Shown here: positions 43,629-52,187 of the stretch, piece after piece
How positions within the stretch are numbered: position 1 is the first letter of the stretch
How the letters are laid out: every line of letters starts with the position of its first letter
Source of the DNA: CAYLLN01 sp033762315
GTDB lineage: Bacteria; Planctomycetota; Planctomycetia; Pirellulales; Pirellulaceae
DNA: 64,000 nt
Reading direction: 5' to 3'
Assembly (NCBI GenBank): GCA_033762315.1
Contig: JANRLS010000080.1
Location: 1 to 64,000, forward strand
The notes under the pieces: generated by a model
Seen by the model: only the letters and a program-made list of their open reading frames with translations
What the model was told of the DNA's origin: nothing
Database searches by the model: none
Program-made: the position numbers and the translations under genes

Positions 43629-44903
43629 TCACGCAAACCGCACCAGCGCGTACTTCTTCTTGCCACTGCGGAGGACAAGAACCGTTTCGCTGGCCAGATC
43701 GGCCGCGGTGAGCCGGGTTTCGGTGTCGGTGCGGGGGCGGTTGTTGACGTAGGCTCCGCCTTGCGCAATGGTGCGGCGGGCGTCGGATTTCGACTTGGCC
43801 AGGCCGGTTTCGACTAAGGCGTCGGCCAGCCCCAGTCCTTCGCCAGCCAAGCGGTCGCGGGGAATGGTTACGCGCGGCATTTCGGCAAAGATGTCGGTCA
43901 GTTCGGCGTCGGTGAGGTTTTCCACGGGTTTCCCGAAGATTGTATCGCTCGCGTTCTTTGCGGCGGCGAGTCCTCCTTCGCCGTGGATGAGGCGGGTTAG
44001 TTCCTCGGCCAGGCGCTTTTGGCTTTCACGCAGGTGCGGCTGGTCAGTGCGTTTCTTGTCGAGGTCTTCGATCTCCTCACGCGGCAGTTCGGTGAGAAAT
44101 CGCAAGGCGCTGCCGCAATCGGCATCGGCCAGGTTGACCCAGTATTGGTAGAAGGCATAAGGGCTCGTCCGCTCCGGCGAAAGATAGACGGCTCCCCGCT
44201 CGGTCTTGCCCATCTTCGTGCCATCGGACTTGAGCAGCAGCGGGCAGGTCAGGCCGAAAAGCTGCGCTCCGTGCATGCGGCGGGCCAGGTCGATGCCGGC
44301 GGTGATGTTGCCCCACTGGTCGCTGCCGCCGATTTGCAGCTCGCAGCCGTGCTTTTGATGCAGGAAGACGAAATCGTAGGCTTGCAGCAGCATGTAGCTG
44401 AATTCGGTGTAGCTGATGCCGGTGTCGCGCTCCAGGCGGCCTTTGACCGAGTCCTTGCCGAGCATCACGCCGACGGGAAAGTGCTTGCCGACATCGCGGA
44501 GGAACTCGAGGAACGAAAAGCCCCGCATCCAGTCGAAGTTATTGAGCAGTCTGGCCGCGCTCGCGCCTTCAAAATCGAGCAGCCCACGGAGCTGCTTTTC
44601 GATGCCGGCGACGTTCTTTTCGAGCTGATCGAGACTTTGCAGGTTTCGCTCTTCGCTTTTGCCGCTGGGGTCGCCAATCATGCCGGTCGCCCCGCCGACA
44701 AGGGCAATCGGCTTGTGCCCCGCCTTTTGGAACCGCCGCAGCAGCATCACCGGCAGGAGCGAGCCGACATGCAGGCTGTCGCTCGTCGGGTCGAAGCCGC
44801 AATAGAGCGAGCGGCCGGCGGTGGCGAGCCAGCCGGGAACGGTTTCGGGGGCGGTACACTGGTTGACGAGGCCGCGCCATTGCAATTCAGCGAAGAGGTC
44901 CAT
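43629..44903 (-). CDS. tyrS: Tyrosyl-tRNA synthetase
   Basis: A 424-residue class I synthetase that charges tRNA-Tyr. The HIGH-type motif is H-V-G-S in D-S-L-H-V-G-S-L, the substrate motif is G-G-S-D-Q-W-G-N, and the KMSKS loop is K-M-G-K-T. The last ~65 residues form an S4 RNA-binding domain. ATG at 44903 is the natural start. Downstream of trmL on the same strand with 75 bp between; that spacer contains a GGGGACAGGAG-type low-complexity repeat. Confidence 0.97.
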   Translation of the reverse strand: MDLFAELQWRGLVNQCTAPETVPGWLATAGRSLYCGFDPTSDSLHVGSLLPVMLLRRFQKAGHKPIALVGGATGMIGDPSGKSEERNLQSLDQLEKNVAGIEKQLRGLLDFEGASAARLLNNFDWMRGFSFLEFLRDVGKHFPVGVMLGKDSVKGRLERDTGISYTEFSYMLLQAYDFVFLHQKHGCELQIGGSDQWGNITAGIDLARRMHGAQLFGLTCPLLLKSDGTKMGKTERGAVYLSPERTSPYAFYQYWVNLADADCGSALRFLTELPREEIEDLDKKRTDQPHLRESQKRLAEELTRLIHGEGGLAAAKNASDTIFGKPVENLTDAELTDIFAEMPRVTIPRDRLAGEGLGLADALVETGLAKSKSDARRTIAQGGAYVNNRPRTDTETRLTAADLASETVLVLRSGKKKYALVRFA

Positions 44904-44906
44904 GAG

Positions 44907-44937
44907 TGCAGGGGACAGGAGTCAGGGAGGGGGAGGC
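44907..44937. repeat. GGGGACAGGAG-type low-complexity repeat
   Basis: A purine-rich string (GCAGGGGACAGGAGTCAGGG then AGGGGGAGG) just upstream of tyrS. Similar strings lie inside hrpB (60111-60164) and, in reverse orientation, before the UbiD gene (56670-56702), suggesting a dispersed element. Confidence 0.5.
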
Positions 44938-44978
44938 TCCGGCCGACCCCATTTGGGTAGGCCAGCCAGCGGTCTATC

Positions 44979-45464
44979 TTATCGGAATTCCGCCCCGATT
45001 TGCCGCACGGCCTCGTACATGGCGACAGCGGCGGTGGCCGAGAGGTTCAGGCTGCGAACCTGCTCGCGCATGGGAACGCGCACGGTTTGGCTTTGGTATT
45101 CCGCCAGCAGTTCCGGCGGCAGGCCGCTCGATTCGGAGCCGAAGATCAGCACGTCGCCAGCTTGATAGCGGGCCGACGTGTAAGGTTGGGTCGCCGTTTT
45201 GGTGAACAGCCAGGCCCGGCCGGCAGCGAGGGGCTCGGCAAGGCGGGTGGTCAACTCGGCCCAGTTTTCGACCGTTTCCCAGTCGAGATGGGGCCAATAG
45301 TCGAGCCCCGCCCGCCGCAGCTCTTTCTCGTTAATCTGAAAGCCGAGCGGCTTGACGAGCCAGAGCTTGGCCCCGACCGCAACGCACGTCCGGCCGATGT
45401 TGCCGGTGTTCGGCGGAATCTCGGGCTGGTAGAGGACGACGTGCAACAGGGGCTGGTATTTCAT
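44979..45464 (-). CDS. trmL: tRNA (wobble) 2'-O-methyltransferase TrmL
   Basis: A 161-residue SPOUT methyltransferase that methylates the ribose at position 34 of some leucine tRNAs. Typical motifs are L-Y-Q-P-E-I-P-P-N-T-G-N-I-G-R-T near the start, F-G-S-E-S-S-G-L-P, and the knot sequence V-R-S-L-N-L-S-A-T-A-A-V. Length is standard. ATG at 45464 follows the response regulator stop by 3 bp, so the three genes response regulator, trmL and tyrS probably form an operon. Confidence 0.94.
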   Translation of the reverse strand: MKYQPLLHVVLYQPEIPPNTGNIGRTCVAVGAKLWLVKPLGFQINEKELRRAGLDYWPHLDWETVENWAELTTRLAEPLAAGRAWLFTKTATQPYTSARYQAGDVLIFGSESSGLPPELLAEYQSQTVRVPMREQVRSLNLSATAAVAMYEAVRQIGAEFR

Positions 45465-45467
45465 GGC

Positions 45468-45863
45468 CTAGGAGGGCCAATGATACACCTGCCGCAGCAC
45501 GTCTTGCACCGCCGTCGTCAATTGCGGCAGGCGGAGAGGCTTGGGGAGCACCGAAAACGCCGCGGCGGCCTGGGCCTCGGCAACAATCGCCTCGTCGAGC
45601 GCTCCGGAAATCAAAATCCACGGCAGCCTCGGTTGCAGGCCGGTTTGGCGCACGCGGCGGATCGTCTCCAGCCCCGAAAGGCGGGGCATTTGCATGTCGA
45701 GCAGCAGCAAATGGACCTGGCAGCGATGGAGCACGTCGAGCGCTTCTTCGCCGTCCCCCGCTTCCAGCGTCTCAAAGCCGCGGCTTTGGAGGACATCGGC
45801 GAGCGTCGCGCGGAAATCGCGGTCGTCGTCGGTAATCAGGAGTCGGGGAGTTTCGAGAATCAT
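45468..45863 (-). CDS. Single-domain response regulator
   Basis: A 131-residue receiver domain without an output domain. The acidic pair is in L-L-I-T-D-D-D-R-D-F, the phosphoacceptor is the Asp in L-L-L-L-D-M-Q-M-P-R, the Ser/Thr switch is in I-L-I-S-G-A, and the lysine is in V-L-P-K-P-L. It must act through a protein partner; no histidine kinase is nearby. ATG at 45863 is the first sensible start. A longer frame to 46235 crosses the divergent gene and is rejected. Confidence 0.92.
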   Translation of the reverse strand: MILETPRLLITDDDRDFRATLADVLQSRGFETLEAGDGEEALDVLHRCQVHLLLLDMQMPRLSGLETIRRVRQTGLQPRLPWILISGALDEAIVAEAQAAAAFSVLPKPLRLPQLTTAVQDVLRQVYHWPS

Positions 45864-46107
45864 GGCCTGCGCCCGCCGGGGCCAAATGGGCAGCTTTCGC
45901 AAGTGTACTACAATCCTATGCAACTCGAATGCCAGCGGCTCGGCGGTTGCCCGATTGCCGTAAACCCTTGCCACGCCAATACTTTGGCGAATCTCGCGGA
46001 GCGGGACAAGACCAACCAGGCTGTCAACTTCGCGGCAGAAGATGCCAAAATGGTTGGCGTTTCGCCGCTCGCTTCGCGGGCCCCTTTGCGGATCAGGAAA
46101 CCCTGCG

Positions 46108-46986
46108 ATGCATTCCCATTTGATAAACCGCGCTGGCGCATTGCTAGTTTTGCTCCTAGGGACCACCGGCCGGGCCGACGAAAGCCTCGCCGGCATTGCC
46201 TGCCGAAGCGTCCATTTGCAGCTGCCGGCGACCAAGGGGACGGCTTTCTATCACGAAGTGACCGTCGAAAAATCGGCCCCCGGCACCTACTTCTGCGTCG
46301 GCGGATTCAATCACGGCTATTTTGGCCTTCAGGAACTGGCGAGCGGCAATAAGCTGCTCATCTTTTCGGTGTGGGACCCCGGCCAGCAAAACGACCCGAC
46401 CAAAGTGCGGGACGAACAGCGCGTGAAGCTGCTTCATCGGGACGAGCAAGTGCGCGTCGGCCGATTCGGGGGGGAAGGGACCGGCGGGCAGTCGTTTTGC
46501 GATTTCGACTGGCAAATCGGCACCACCTATCGCCTGCTCGTGACCGCCAAGCCCGCTGGCGACCGGACGGAATTCACCGGCTGGTTTTGCTTTCCTGCCG
46601 CGAAAGATGCAGGGAACAACGCCGCTCCGGCGTGGCGAAGACTCGTCACCTTCTCGACGCTCACGGGCGGCCAGCCGCTCGAAGGCTATTATGCCTTCGT
46701 CGAGGATTTTCGCCGCAACCGGGAATCGACCAAGCTGGCTCGCCGGGCCCGGTTTGGCAATGGCTGGGTGCGGGGGGAGGATGGCCAGTGGCAACCGCTG
46801 ACCAAGGCGAAGTTCACAGCCGATAGCAACCCCGCCTTGAACATCGATGCGGGTCGGGTGGAGGATCGGTTCTTCCTGGCGACCGGCGGCGAAACGACAA
46901 ATTCTGGCACCAAACTCGGGAGCTGGATCGAGCCACCGCCGACCCCCAGCGACCAGCCACCTGCCGATTTGCCGGAGAGTCCATAA
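46108..46986 (+). CDS. Exported DUF3472 protein
   Basis: A 292-residue protein with a signal peptide (M-H-S-H-L-I-N-R-A-G-A-L-L-V-L-L-L-G, cleaved after G-R-A). Its middle matches DUF3472: G-G-F-N-H-G-Y-F-G-L-Q-E-L, I-F-S-V-W-D-P-G, F-D-W-Q-I-G-T-T-Y and T-G-W-F-C-F-P. The family is common in planctomycetes; its function is not established. The C-terminal ~20 residues are Pro-rich. The start is ATG at 46108; the upstream frame to 46042 lacks coding character. Confidence 0.85.
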   Translation: MHSHLINRAGALLVLLLGTTGRADESLAGIACRSVHLQLPATKGTAFYHEVTVEKSAPGTYFCVGGFNHGYFGLQELASGNKLLIFSVWDPGQQNDPTKVRDEQRVKLLHRDEQVRVGRFGGEGTGGQSFCDFDWQIGTTYRLLVTAKPAGDRTEFTGWFCFPAAKDAGNNAAPAWRRLVTFSTLTGGQPLEGYYAFVEDFRRNRESTKLARRARFGNGWVRGEDGQWQPLTKAKFTADSNPALNIDAGRVEDRFFLATGGETTNSGTKLGSWIEPPPTPSDQPPADLPESP

Positions 46987-47062
46987 ATCGGCCCCCCAAT
47001 CGGAACCTTAAGGCCGGATAATCCCCATTGCCCAATTCTTCAGCACGCGCTGTTCGCGTTCG

Positions 47063-47091
47063 TTGACACTTTGCCGTAACCCATTTAGCAT
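47063..47091 (+). promoter_or_regulatory. Consensus promoter for argH
   Basis: TTGACA (47063-47068) and TAGCAT (47086-47091) are separated by exactly 17 bp. The -35 is a perfect sigma-70 hexamer. It lies about 80 bp before the argH start and would give a start site near 47098. Confidence 0.7.
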
Positions 47092-47170
47092 GAACCACTT
47101 GGGGTATGCACGTTTCTAATCACCGGCGCTGCTAGCGGGCGGCAGGCAGGGGCCGGGATGGGGGCATTCG

Positions 47171-48565
47171 TTGGCCAGTCCCTCGCGCAGTGGCGTTTTC
47201 GACCACCAAACCGATCGCCGGGTCGAGCGGTTTACCGAAAGCGTTAGCTTTGACCACCGACTTTATGCCCACGATATCGCGGGTTCGGTCGCCCATGCCC
47301 AAATGTTGGCTAAGGTCGGCCTGATTACCGGGCAAGAGTGTGAGCAAATCGTGGCCACCCTGCGTCAAATTGGGGAAGAACTAGCGGCTGGGAAGCTGCC
47401 CCTGCGGACCGAGCTCGAAGATATTCACATGCACGTCGAGCAGGCCCTGATCGACCGTCTGGGGGATATCGGCCGCAAACTGCATACCGGCCGAAGTCGC
47501 AACGATCAGGTGGCCACCGATTTGCGGCTTTGGACGCGCGACGCCCTCGACCGGATCGATGCCGGTCTCGTTGCCGTGCAACAGGCATTCGTTGACCGGT
47601 GCGATGGCGATTTCGAGGTCATTCTGCCCGGCTATACGCACCTGCAGCGCGCCCAGCCGGTGCTCGCCCCGCACTATTGGCTGGCGTATGTCGAAAAATT
47701 CGAGCGCGACCGCCAGCGCCTGGCCGATTGCCGGCGGCGGACGAATGTCAGCAGCCTCGGTGCCGCCGCCCTGGCCGGCAGCAGCTTGCCGATCGACCGG
47801 CACGACGTCGCCCAGCGGCTCGGCTTTGCGGGGGTCGCGGCCAATAGCCTCGATGTCAGCAGCGACCGCGATTTCGCCCTTGAAGCGGCGTTTGTCCTCG
47901 CCCTGATCGCCGAGCATCTCAGCACTTGGGCCGAAGAGTGGATTCTCTGGTCCACGGTCGAGTTCAATTTCCTCAAGCTGCCGCAAGAGTTTTGCACGGG
48001 CAGCTCGATCATGCCGCAAAAGATCAACCCCGACGTGCTGGAGCTGACCCGCGGCAAAACAGCCCGGGTGATCGGCAACCTCACGTCGCTGCTCGTGCTG
48101 GTGAAGGGGCTGCCGCTGGCCTACAACCGCGATCTGCAAGAAGACAAGCAGCGAATTTTCGACTCGTTCGATACGGTCGAATTATGCTTGGAACTAGCCG
48201 CACCGCTGGTGGCGGGGGCCAGGCTGAATCGCGAATCCATCGCCGCCAGACTCGACCGGGGGCACCTTGACGCAACCACCCTGATGGAATGGCTGATTCG
48301 CCGCGGCCTGCCGCAGCGGACGGCTCATCATTTGGTCGGGCAACTGGTCGGCAAAGCGCTGGCACGCGGCTGCCGGCTGAGCGACCTGTCGCTCGACGAT
48401 TTCCGCACCGCCGATCCGTCGCTCGACGAAAGCGTGTTCGCGATTCTCGGCGTCGAAAAAGCGGTGGCCGCATTTCAGAGCTTTGGCTCGACCGCGCCGG
48501 CCGAGGTTCGCAGGCAAATTGACCGCTGGAAAGCTACCGTGGGGCTGGCGTCCCGCCTGCCATGA
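47171..48565 (+). CDS. argH: Argininosuccinate lyase
   Basis: A 464-residue enzyme of the fumarase/aspartase superfamily that cleaves argininosuccinate into arginine and fumarate. It has E-D-I-H-M-H-V-E, H-T-G-R-S-R-N-D-Q-V, the catalytic H in G-Y-T-H-L-Q-R-A-Q-P and the superfamily loop G-S-S-I-M-P-Q-K-I-N-P-D. The start appears to be TTG at 47171, which gives the usual S-G-V-F-D start; no ATG or GTG is available nearby. A consensus promoter lies just upstream. Confidence 0.96.
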   Translation: MASPSRSGVFDHQTDRRVERFTESVSFDHRLYAHDIAGSVAHAQMLAKVGLITGQECEQIVATLRQIGEELAAGKLPLRTELEDIHMHVEQALIDRLGDIGRKLHTGRSRNDQVATDLRLWTRDALDRIDAGLVAVQQAFVDRCDGDFEVILPGYTHLQRAQPVLAPHYWLAYVEKFERDRQRLADCRRRTNVSSLGAAALAGSSLPIDRHDVAQRLGFAGVAANSLDVSSDRDFALEAAFVLALIAEHLSTWAEEWILWSTVEFNFLKLPQEFCTGSSIMPQKINPDVLELTRGKTARVIGNLTSLLVLVKGLPLAYNRDLQEDKQRIFDSFDTVELCLELAAPLVAGARLNRESIAARLDRGHLDATTLMEWLIRRGLPQRTAHHLVGQLVGKALARGCRLSDLSLDDFRTADPSLDESVFAILGVEKAVAAFQSFGSTAPAEVRRQIDRWKATVGLASRLP

Positions 48566-48586
48566 CAACACAACTTGATCCGCACC

Positions 48587-50866
48587 ATGCTGCTCCGCTT
48601 CGCAATCATGACCCAACTTCACCCCCTCGCGATACTCCTTCTGGTCGCCCTGGCCACTCGCGCGGCCCTCGCGCAGGCTCCCGTCGATCCCTTTGGTGCC
48701 GGCGGTCCCAAGCCGGCCGCCGGACCGAAGCCAGGCGCGGCCCCGATTGCCCCGCTTGAAGACCCGCTCGTCATCAAACAGCTGCGCGAGAGCAACCCCA
48801 CGACCCCCCAGCAATTGCTGGTCGCGGCCGAGGCGACGCTGCAATTTGGCCGCCCCGACGAAACCAAGCGCTATCTGGCGCAACTGCTGGCCGCCAAGCC
48901 TCCGGAGGACGACCTGGCCGCTTTGCCCCGGCAGGTCGGCTCGGCGCTTTTGATTCGCCTCGCCAAAGAGCCGGCGGTGCAGCCCGAGGGGAGGCAGGTT
49001 GCCGATCTGGTCTTCTCCGCCGCCGACAAGCAGCTGCGCGATCCCGGCCGCATCAATGCCTATATTGGGCAGCTCTCCGATGCCGATCTCGGCGCTCGCT
49101 CGCTCGCCCTCAGTCGGCTGGCGGAGTCGGGGCCGCATGTCGTCACGCCGATGCTCCGCGCGCTGGCCGATTCGGCCCGCGAGAAGGAGCACTACTACCT
49201 CCGTGCCGCGCTGGCGCAGATGGGAACGTCCGTCGAAGGACCGCTGCTCGGCGCGCTCGAAGTTCCGAATGACTACTTGCGGGCCCAGGTCATTCTGATC
49301 CTCGGCCGCATGGGTTCGCGCAAGGCGATGCCCCTCTTGGTGCGGCCCGCCGTCGATCCGGCGACTCCGGCCGGCGTGCGCGAGGCGGCAGTTGCCGCGC
49401 TGACCAAAATCAGCGGGCCGATTCCCAGCCGGGCGGATGCCGAACGCTACCTGGCCGGCGAAATCAAGTCGCTGCTGGGGGGGCGCGTGCCGTACGATCT
49501 CGACGAGAACGGCCAGCTCGAAATGTGGTCGTGGGACGACAAAAATCGCGAAGTGGTAAGCCGCCTTCTCTCCCCCGCCGATGCCGGCACCCTGCTGGCC
49601 GCGCGTCTGGCCGATGATCTGTTTGCTCTGAAATCCGACAATCAAGCCGCCCAGCGCCTGCGGCTGATGACCGCCCTCGAAGTGGCCCAAGTAGCCGCCG
49701 GCCTCGCCCAGCCTCTGCCGCTCGCGGATGGCACCGCCGGAGCGCTAGCCGTGCAGGCGGGCCCGCTCGTAATGAATGCCGTGCTGGCTGACGCCATTCA
49801 ACTCGGCCGCATTCCGGCGATCATCGCGAGCGCCCAGGTGCTGGGGCAAATTGGCGACGAATCGATTCTGACTTCCGCCGGTCCTCAAGAAAGCCCGCTC
49901 GCGCTCGCCCTGCGGCACATCGACCGCCGGGTCCGGTTCACCGCCGCGATGGCCGTCCTCCGCCTGCAACCGACCAGGCCCTTTCCGGGCGCGAGCCGCG
50001 TCATGGATGCGCTGGGGCTGACCCTCGCCACAACTGGTTCGGACCGGATCCTCGCCGCTCATCCGCGGGCGGGAGATGCCCAGTCGCTCGTCGGTTTCAT
50101 GAACGAACTAGGCTACGAAGGGGATGTCGCCTACACCGGCCGCAAACTGGCGGACATCGCCTTCGCAACGCCGGATACCCAGTTCATCCTGATTAGCGAC
50201 GCCATCGATAGCCCCCCCGTGAAGGAACTGGTGCAGTGGCTGCGACGCGATTATCGCACCGCCAGCATTCCGATCGGCGTCATGGCGACTTCGCAAAATC
50301 TCGATCCGATCACCTATGCCTTGGAAGATGACCGGCTCACCACGGTTTTTCCGCGGCTCCATTCGACTGAAGTCGCCCAGTACGAAGTCGATAAGCTGCT
50401 CGCCCTGGCGGGACGCAACCGCGTGCCGCGCGACGAGCGTCTGGCGATGGCCACCGCCGCGCTCGACGCCCTCGCCGTTTTGGCCCAGTCGCGCGAGGGA
50501 TACGTCTTGTTCGACATTCTCCGCCACGAGCCGGCGATCATTTCGGCTTTGAATGTTCCCGTGCTGGCCGATCAGGCGGCGTATGTGCTGGGCAAGCTCG
50601 GCACCCCGACGAGCCAGACCGCGCTGGTCGATTTCGCCAGCCAAAACACCCGGCCGATCCTCTCGCGGCAGGCGGCAGTGACCGCGTTTGACGCGGCAGT
50701 CAAGCAGCGCGGCCTGAACCTGACGCAAGCTCAGATTCGCACGCAATACGACCGCTACAATGCCAGCGAAACGCTCGACAAACCCACGCAGGACGTGCTC
50801 GGCGCTCTGCTCGACGCCATCGAAGCCCCCACCGCCGCCCAGGAGACCGCCGTCAGTAAGAATTGA
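48587..50866 (+). CDS. Exported HEAT-repeat protein
   Basis: A 759-residue protein with a signal peptide (L-A-I-L-L-L-V-A-L-A-T-R-A-A-L-A-Q-A) and a Pro/Gly-rich linker. Most of the rest is alpha-helical repeats resembling HEAT motifs, e.g. L-G-A-R-S-L-A-L-S-R-L and D-Y-L-R-A-Q-V-I-L-I-L-G-R-M-G. Residues ~532-575 instead have alternating strands and helices (F-I-L-I-S-D-A-I, then I-P-I-G-V-M-A) like a degenerate receiver domain. No catalytic site is seen; scaffolding in the periplasm is a guess. ATG at 48587 or 48608 are both possible. It follows argH closely on the same strand. Confidence 0.75.
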   Translation: MLLRFAIMTQLHPLAILLLVALATRAALAQAPVDPFGAGGPKPAAGPKPGAAPIAPLEDPLVIKQLRESNPTTPQQLLVAAEATLQFGRPDETKRYLAQLLAAKPPEDDLAALPRQVGSALLIRLAKEPAVQPEGRQVADLVFSAADKQLRDPGRINAYIGQLSDADLGARSLALSRLAESGPHVVTPMLRALADSAREKEHYYLRAALAQMGTSVEGPLLGALEVPNDYLRAQVILILGRMGSRKAMPLLVRPAVDPATPAGVREAAVAALTKISGPIPSRADAERYLAGEIKSLLGGRVPYDLDENGQLEMWSWDDKNREVVSRLLSPADAGTLLAARLADDLFALKSDNQAAQRLRLMTALEVAQVAAGLAQPLPLADGTAGALAVQAGPLVMNAVLADAIQLGRIPAIIASAQVLGQIGDESILTSAGPQESPLALALRHIDRRVRFTAAMAVLRLQPTRPFPGASRVMDALGLTLATTGSDRILAAHPRAGDAQSLVGFMNELGYEGDVAYTGRKLADIAFATPDTQFILISDAIDSPPVKELVQWLRRDYRTASIPIGVMATSQNLDPITYALEDDRLTTVFPRLHSTEVAQYEVDKLLALAGRNRVPRDERLAMATAALDALAVLAQSREGYVLFDILRHEPAIISALNVPVLADQAAYVLGKLGTPTSQTALVDFASQNTRPILSRQAAVTAFDAAVKQRGLNLTQAQIRTQYDRYNASETLDKPTQDVLGALLDAIEAPTAAQETAVSKN

Positions 50867-50881
50867 AAATCTCAGAACACG

Positions 50882-50997
50882 AACCCGAACCGTCAGCGAG
50901 GGAAAATCTGCTTAAACTCATTCCAACTCGTTCCCAAGCAGAGCATGGGAACGAGAGCAAGTCCGTTGGAGGCACTCCCTCGCTAACGCTGCGGGTT
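50882..50997. repeat. Nested palindromic element
   Basis: The outer arms 50882-50903 and 50976-50997 are imperfect inverted copies (ends AACCCG and CGGGTT, inner AGCGAGGGA and TCCCTCGCT). Inside, CGTTCCCA (50929-50936) pairs with TGGGAACG (50946-50953) around AGCAGAGCA. The GTTCCCA-GCAGAGCTTGGG vocabulary recurs near 30341 and 30680. Confidence 0.7.
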
Positions 50998-51114
50998 AGT
51001 TTTGCACTACTCACTCCATCCGCCACCATTACCACCTCTTCTGCCCAACATCGAAGCACCTTCTAAGCCCGCGAGTTTTCCTCGTGGGCTTGATTCGTTT
51101 TCCGACGTTCCGCC

Positions 51115-52185
51115 ATGTCGCTCTATCGCCAACCAACTGCCGAAACCGGACCGCCGATACCCGGCCTCATTGGCGGCGGCCCCGCGATGGAGGCGGTCTA
51201 TCGGCTGACGCGGCAAGTCGCGAAGACGAACGCCTCGGTGCTGCTCATGGGGGAAACGGGCACGGGCAAGGAGATGATCGCCACGGCGGTGCATCGGCTC
51301 AGCGTGCGGGCGAGTGGGCCGTTCGTAAAGGTCAATTGCGGCGCCCTCAGCGAAAGCCTGCTCGAAAGCGAGCTCTTTGGCCACGTGCGCGGGGCCTTCA
51401 CCGGAGCGGTGAATAACCGCACCGGCCGCTTCGAGGCGGCGCACACCGGCAGCATCTTTCTCGACGAAATCAACAGCACCTCGCTCTATCTGCAGGTCAA
51501 GCTGCTCCGCGTCCTGCAAGAGCGGGAGTTCGAGCGGGTGGGGGATACGGCGACGAACCGCGTCGATGTGCGGGTCATCGCCGCCAGCAATCGCGATCTG
51601 TACGCCGAGGTCGAGGCCGAGAAATTTCGCGAGGATCTCTATTGGCGGCTCAACGTGGTCCCGATCGTCATCCCCCCGCTGCGGATGCGACGCGACGACA
51701 TCCCCGCCCTGGTGGCTCATTTTCTCAACTACTACAGCGAGAAGAACGATAAGAACGTCGTTCACATCCAGGCCGAGGCGATCGCCGCTCTGCAAGATTA
51801 TCACTGGCCGGGGAATGTCCGCGAGCTGCAAAACTACGTCGAGCGGGCGGTCGTTCTGGCCGAGGGGGATGAGCTGGTGGTCGAACTTCTGCCCGATGCC
51901 GTGCTGGGGCGGACCGAGCGCCGCGGCGGCCGAGTACGTGGGGTCGATATGGACTCTCTCGTGTTCGAGGTGGTGCAGCAGGGGCTTTCGACCGCGCCGG
52001 CCGACGAATCGAACCTGCACGAAAAAATCGTTAATCGGGTCGAGCGGGAGCTGATCGTGCAGGTAATGCAATCGTGCGGCGACGTGCAAACCAAGGCCGC
52101 CACCCGCCTGGGAATCAACCGCAATACGCTCCGCAGCAAGCTGCAGCAATACGACCTGGAAGAAAAGGAAGAGCCGGGAGCTTGA
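51115..52185 (+). CDS. Sigma-54-dependent transcriptional activator
   Basis: A 356-residue AAA+ activator. Walker A is G-E-T-G-T-G-K-E (residues 46-53), the sigma-54 contact loop G-A-F-T-G-A is intact at 93-98, Walker B is S-I-F-L-D-E-I-N, and the arginine finger region R-L-N-V-V-P is present. The C-terminus has a Fis-type helix-turn-helix (A-A-T-R-L-G-I-N-R-N-T-L-R). There is no N-terminal receiver, GAF or PAS domain, so control must come from another protein or from its own expression. ATG at 51115 is clear. It converges with the sulfatase gene 2 bp away. Confidence 0.94.
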   Translation: MSLYRQPTAETGPPIPGLIGGGPAMEAVYRLTRQVAKTNASVLLMGETGTGKEMIATAVHRLSVRASGPFVKVNCGALSESLLESELFGHVRGAFTGAVNNRTGRFEAAHTGSIFLDEINSTSLYLQVKLLRVLQEREFERVGDTATNRVDVRVIAASNRDLYAEVEAEKFREDLYWRLNVVPIVIPPLRMRRDDIPALVAHFLNYYSEKNDKNVVHIQAEAIAALQDYHWPGNVRELQNYVERAVVLAEGDELVVELLPDAVLGRTERRGGRVRGVDMDSLVFEVVQQGLSTAPADESNLHEKIVNRVERELIVQVMQSCGDVQTKAATRLGINRNTLRSKLQQYDLEEKEEPGA

Positions 52186-52187
52186 AC

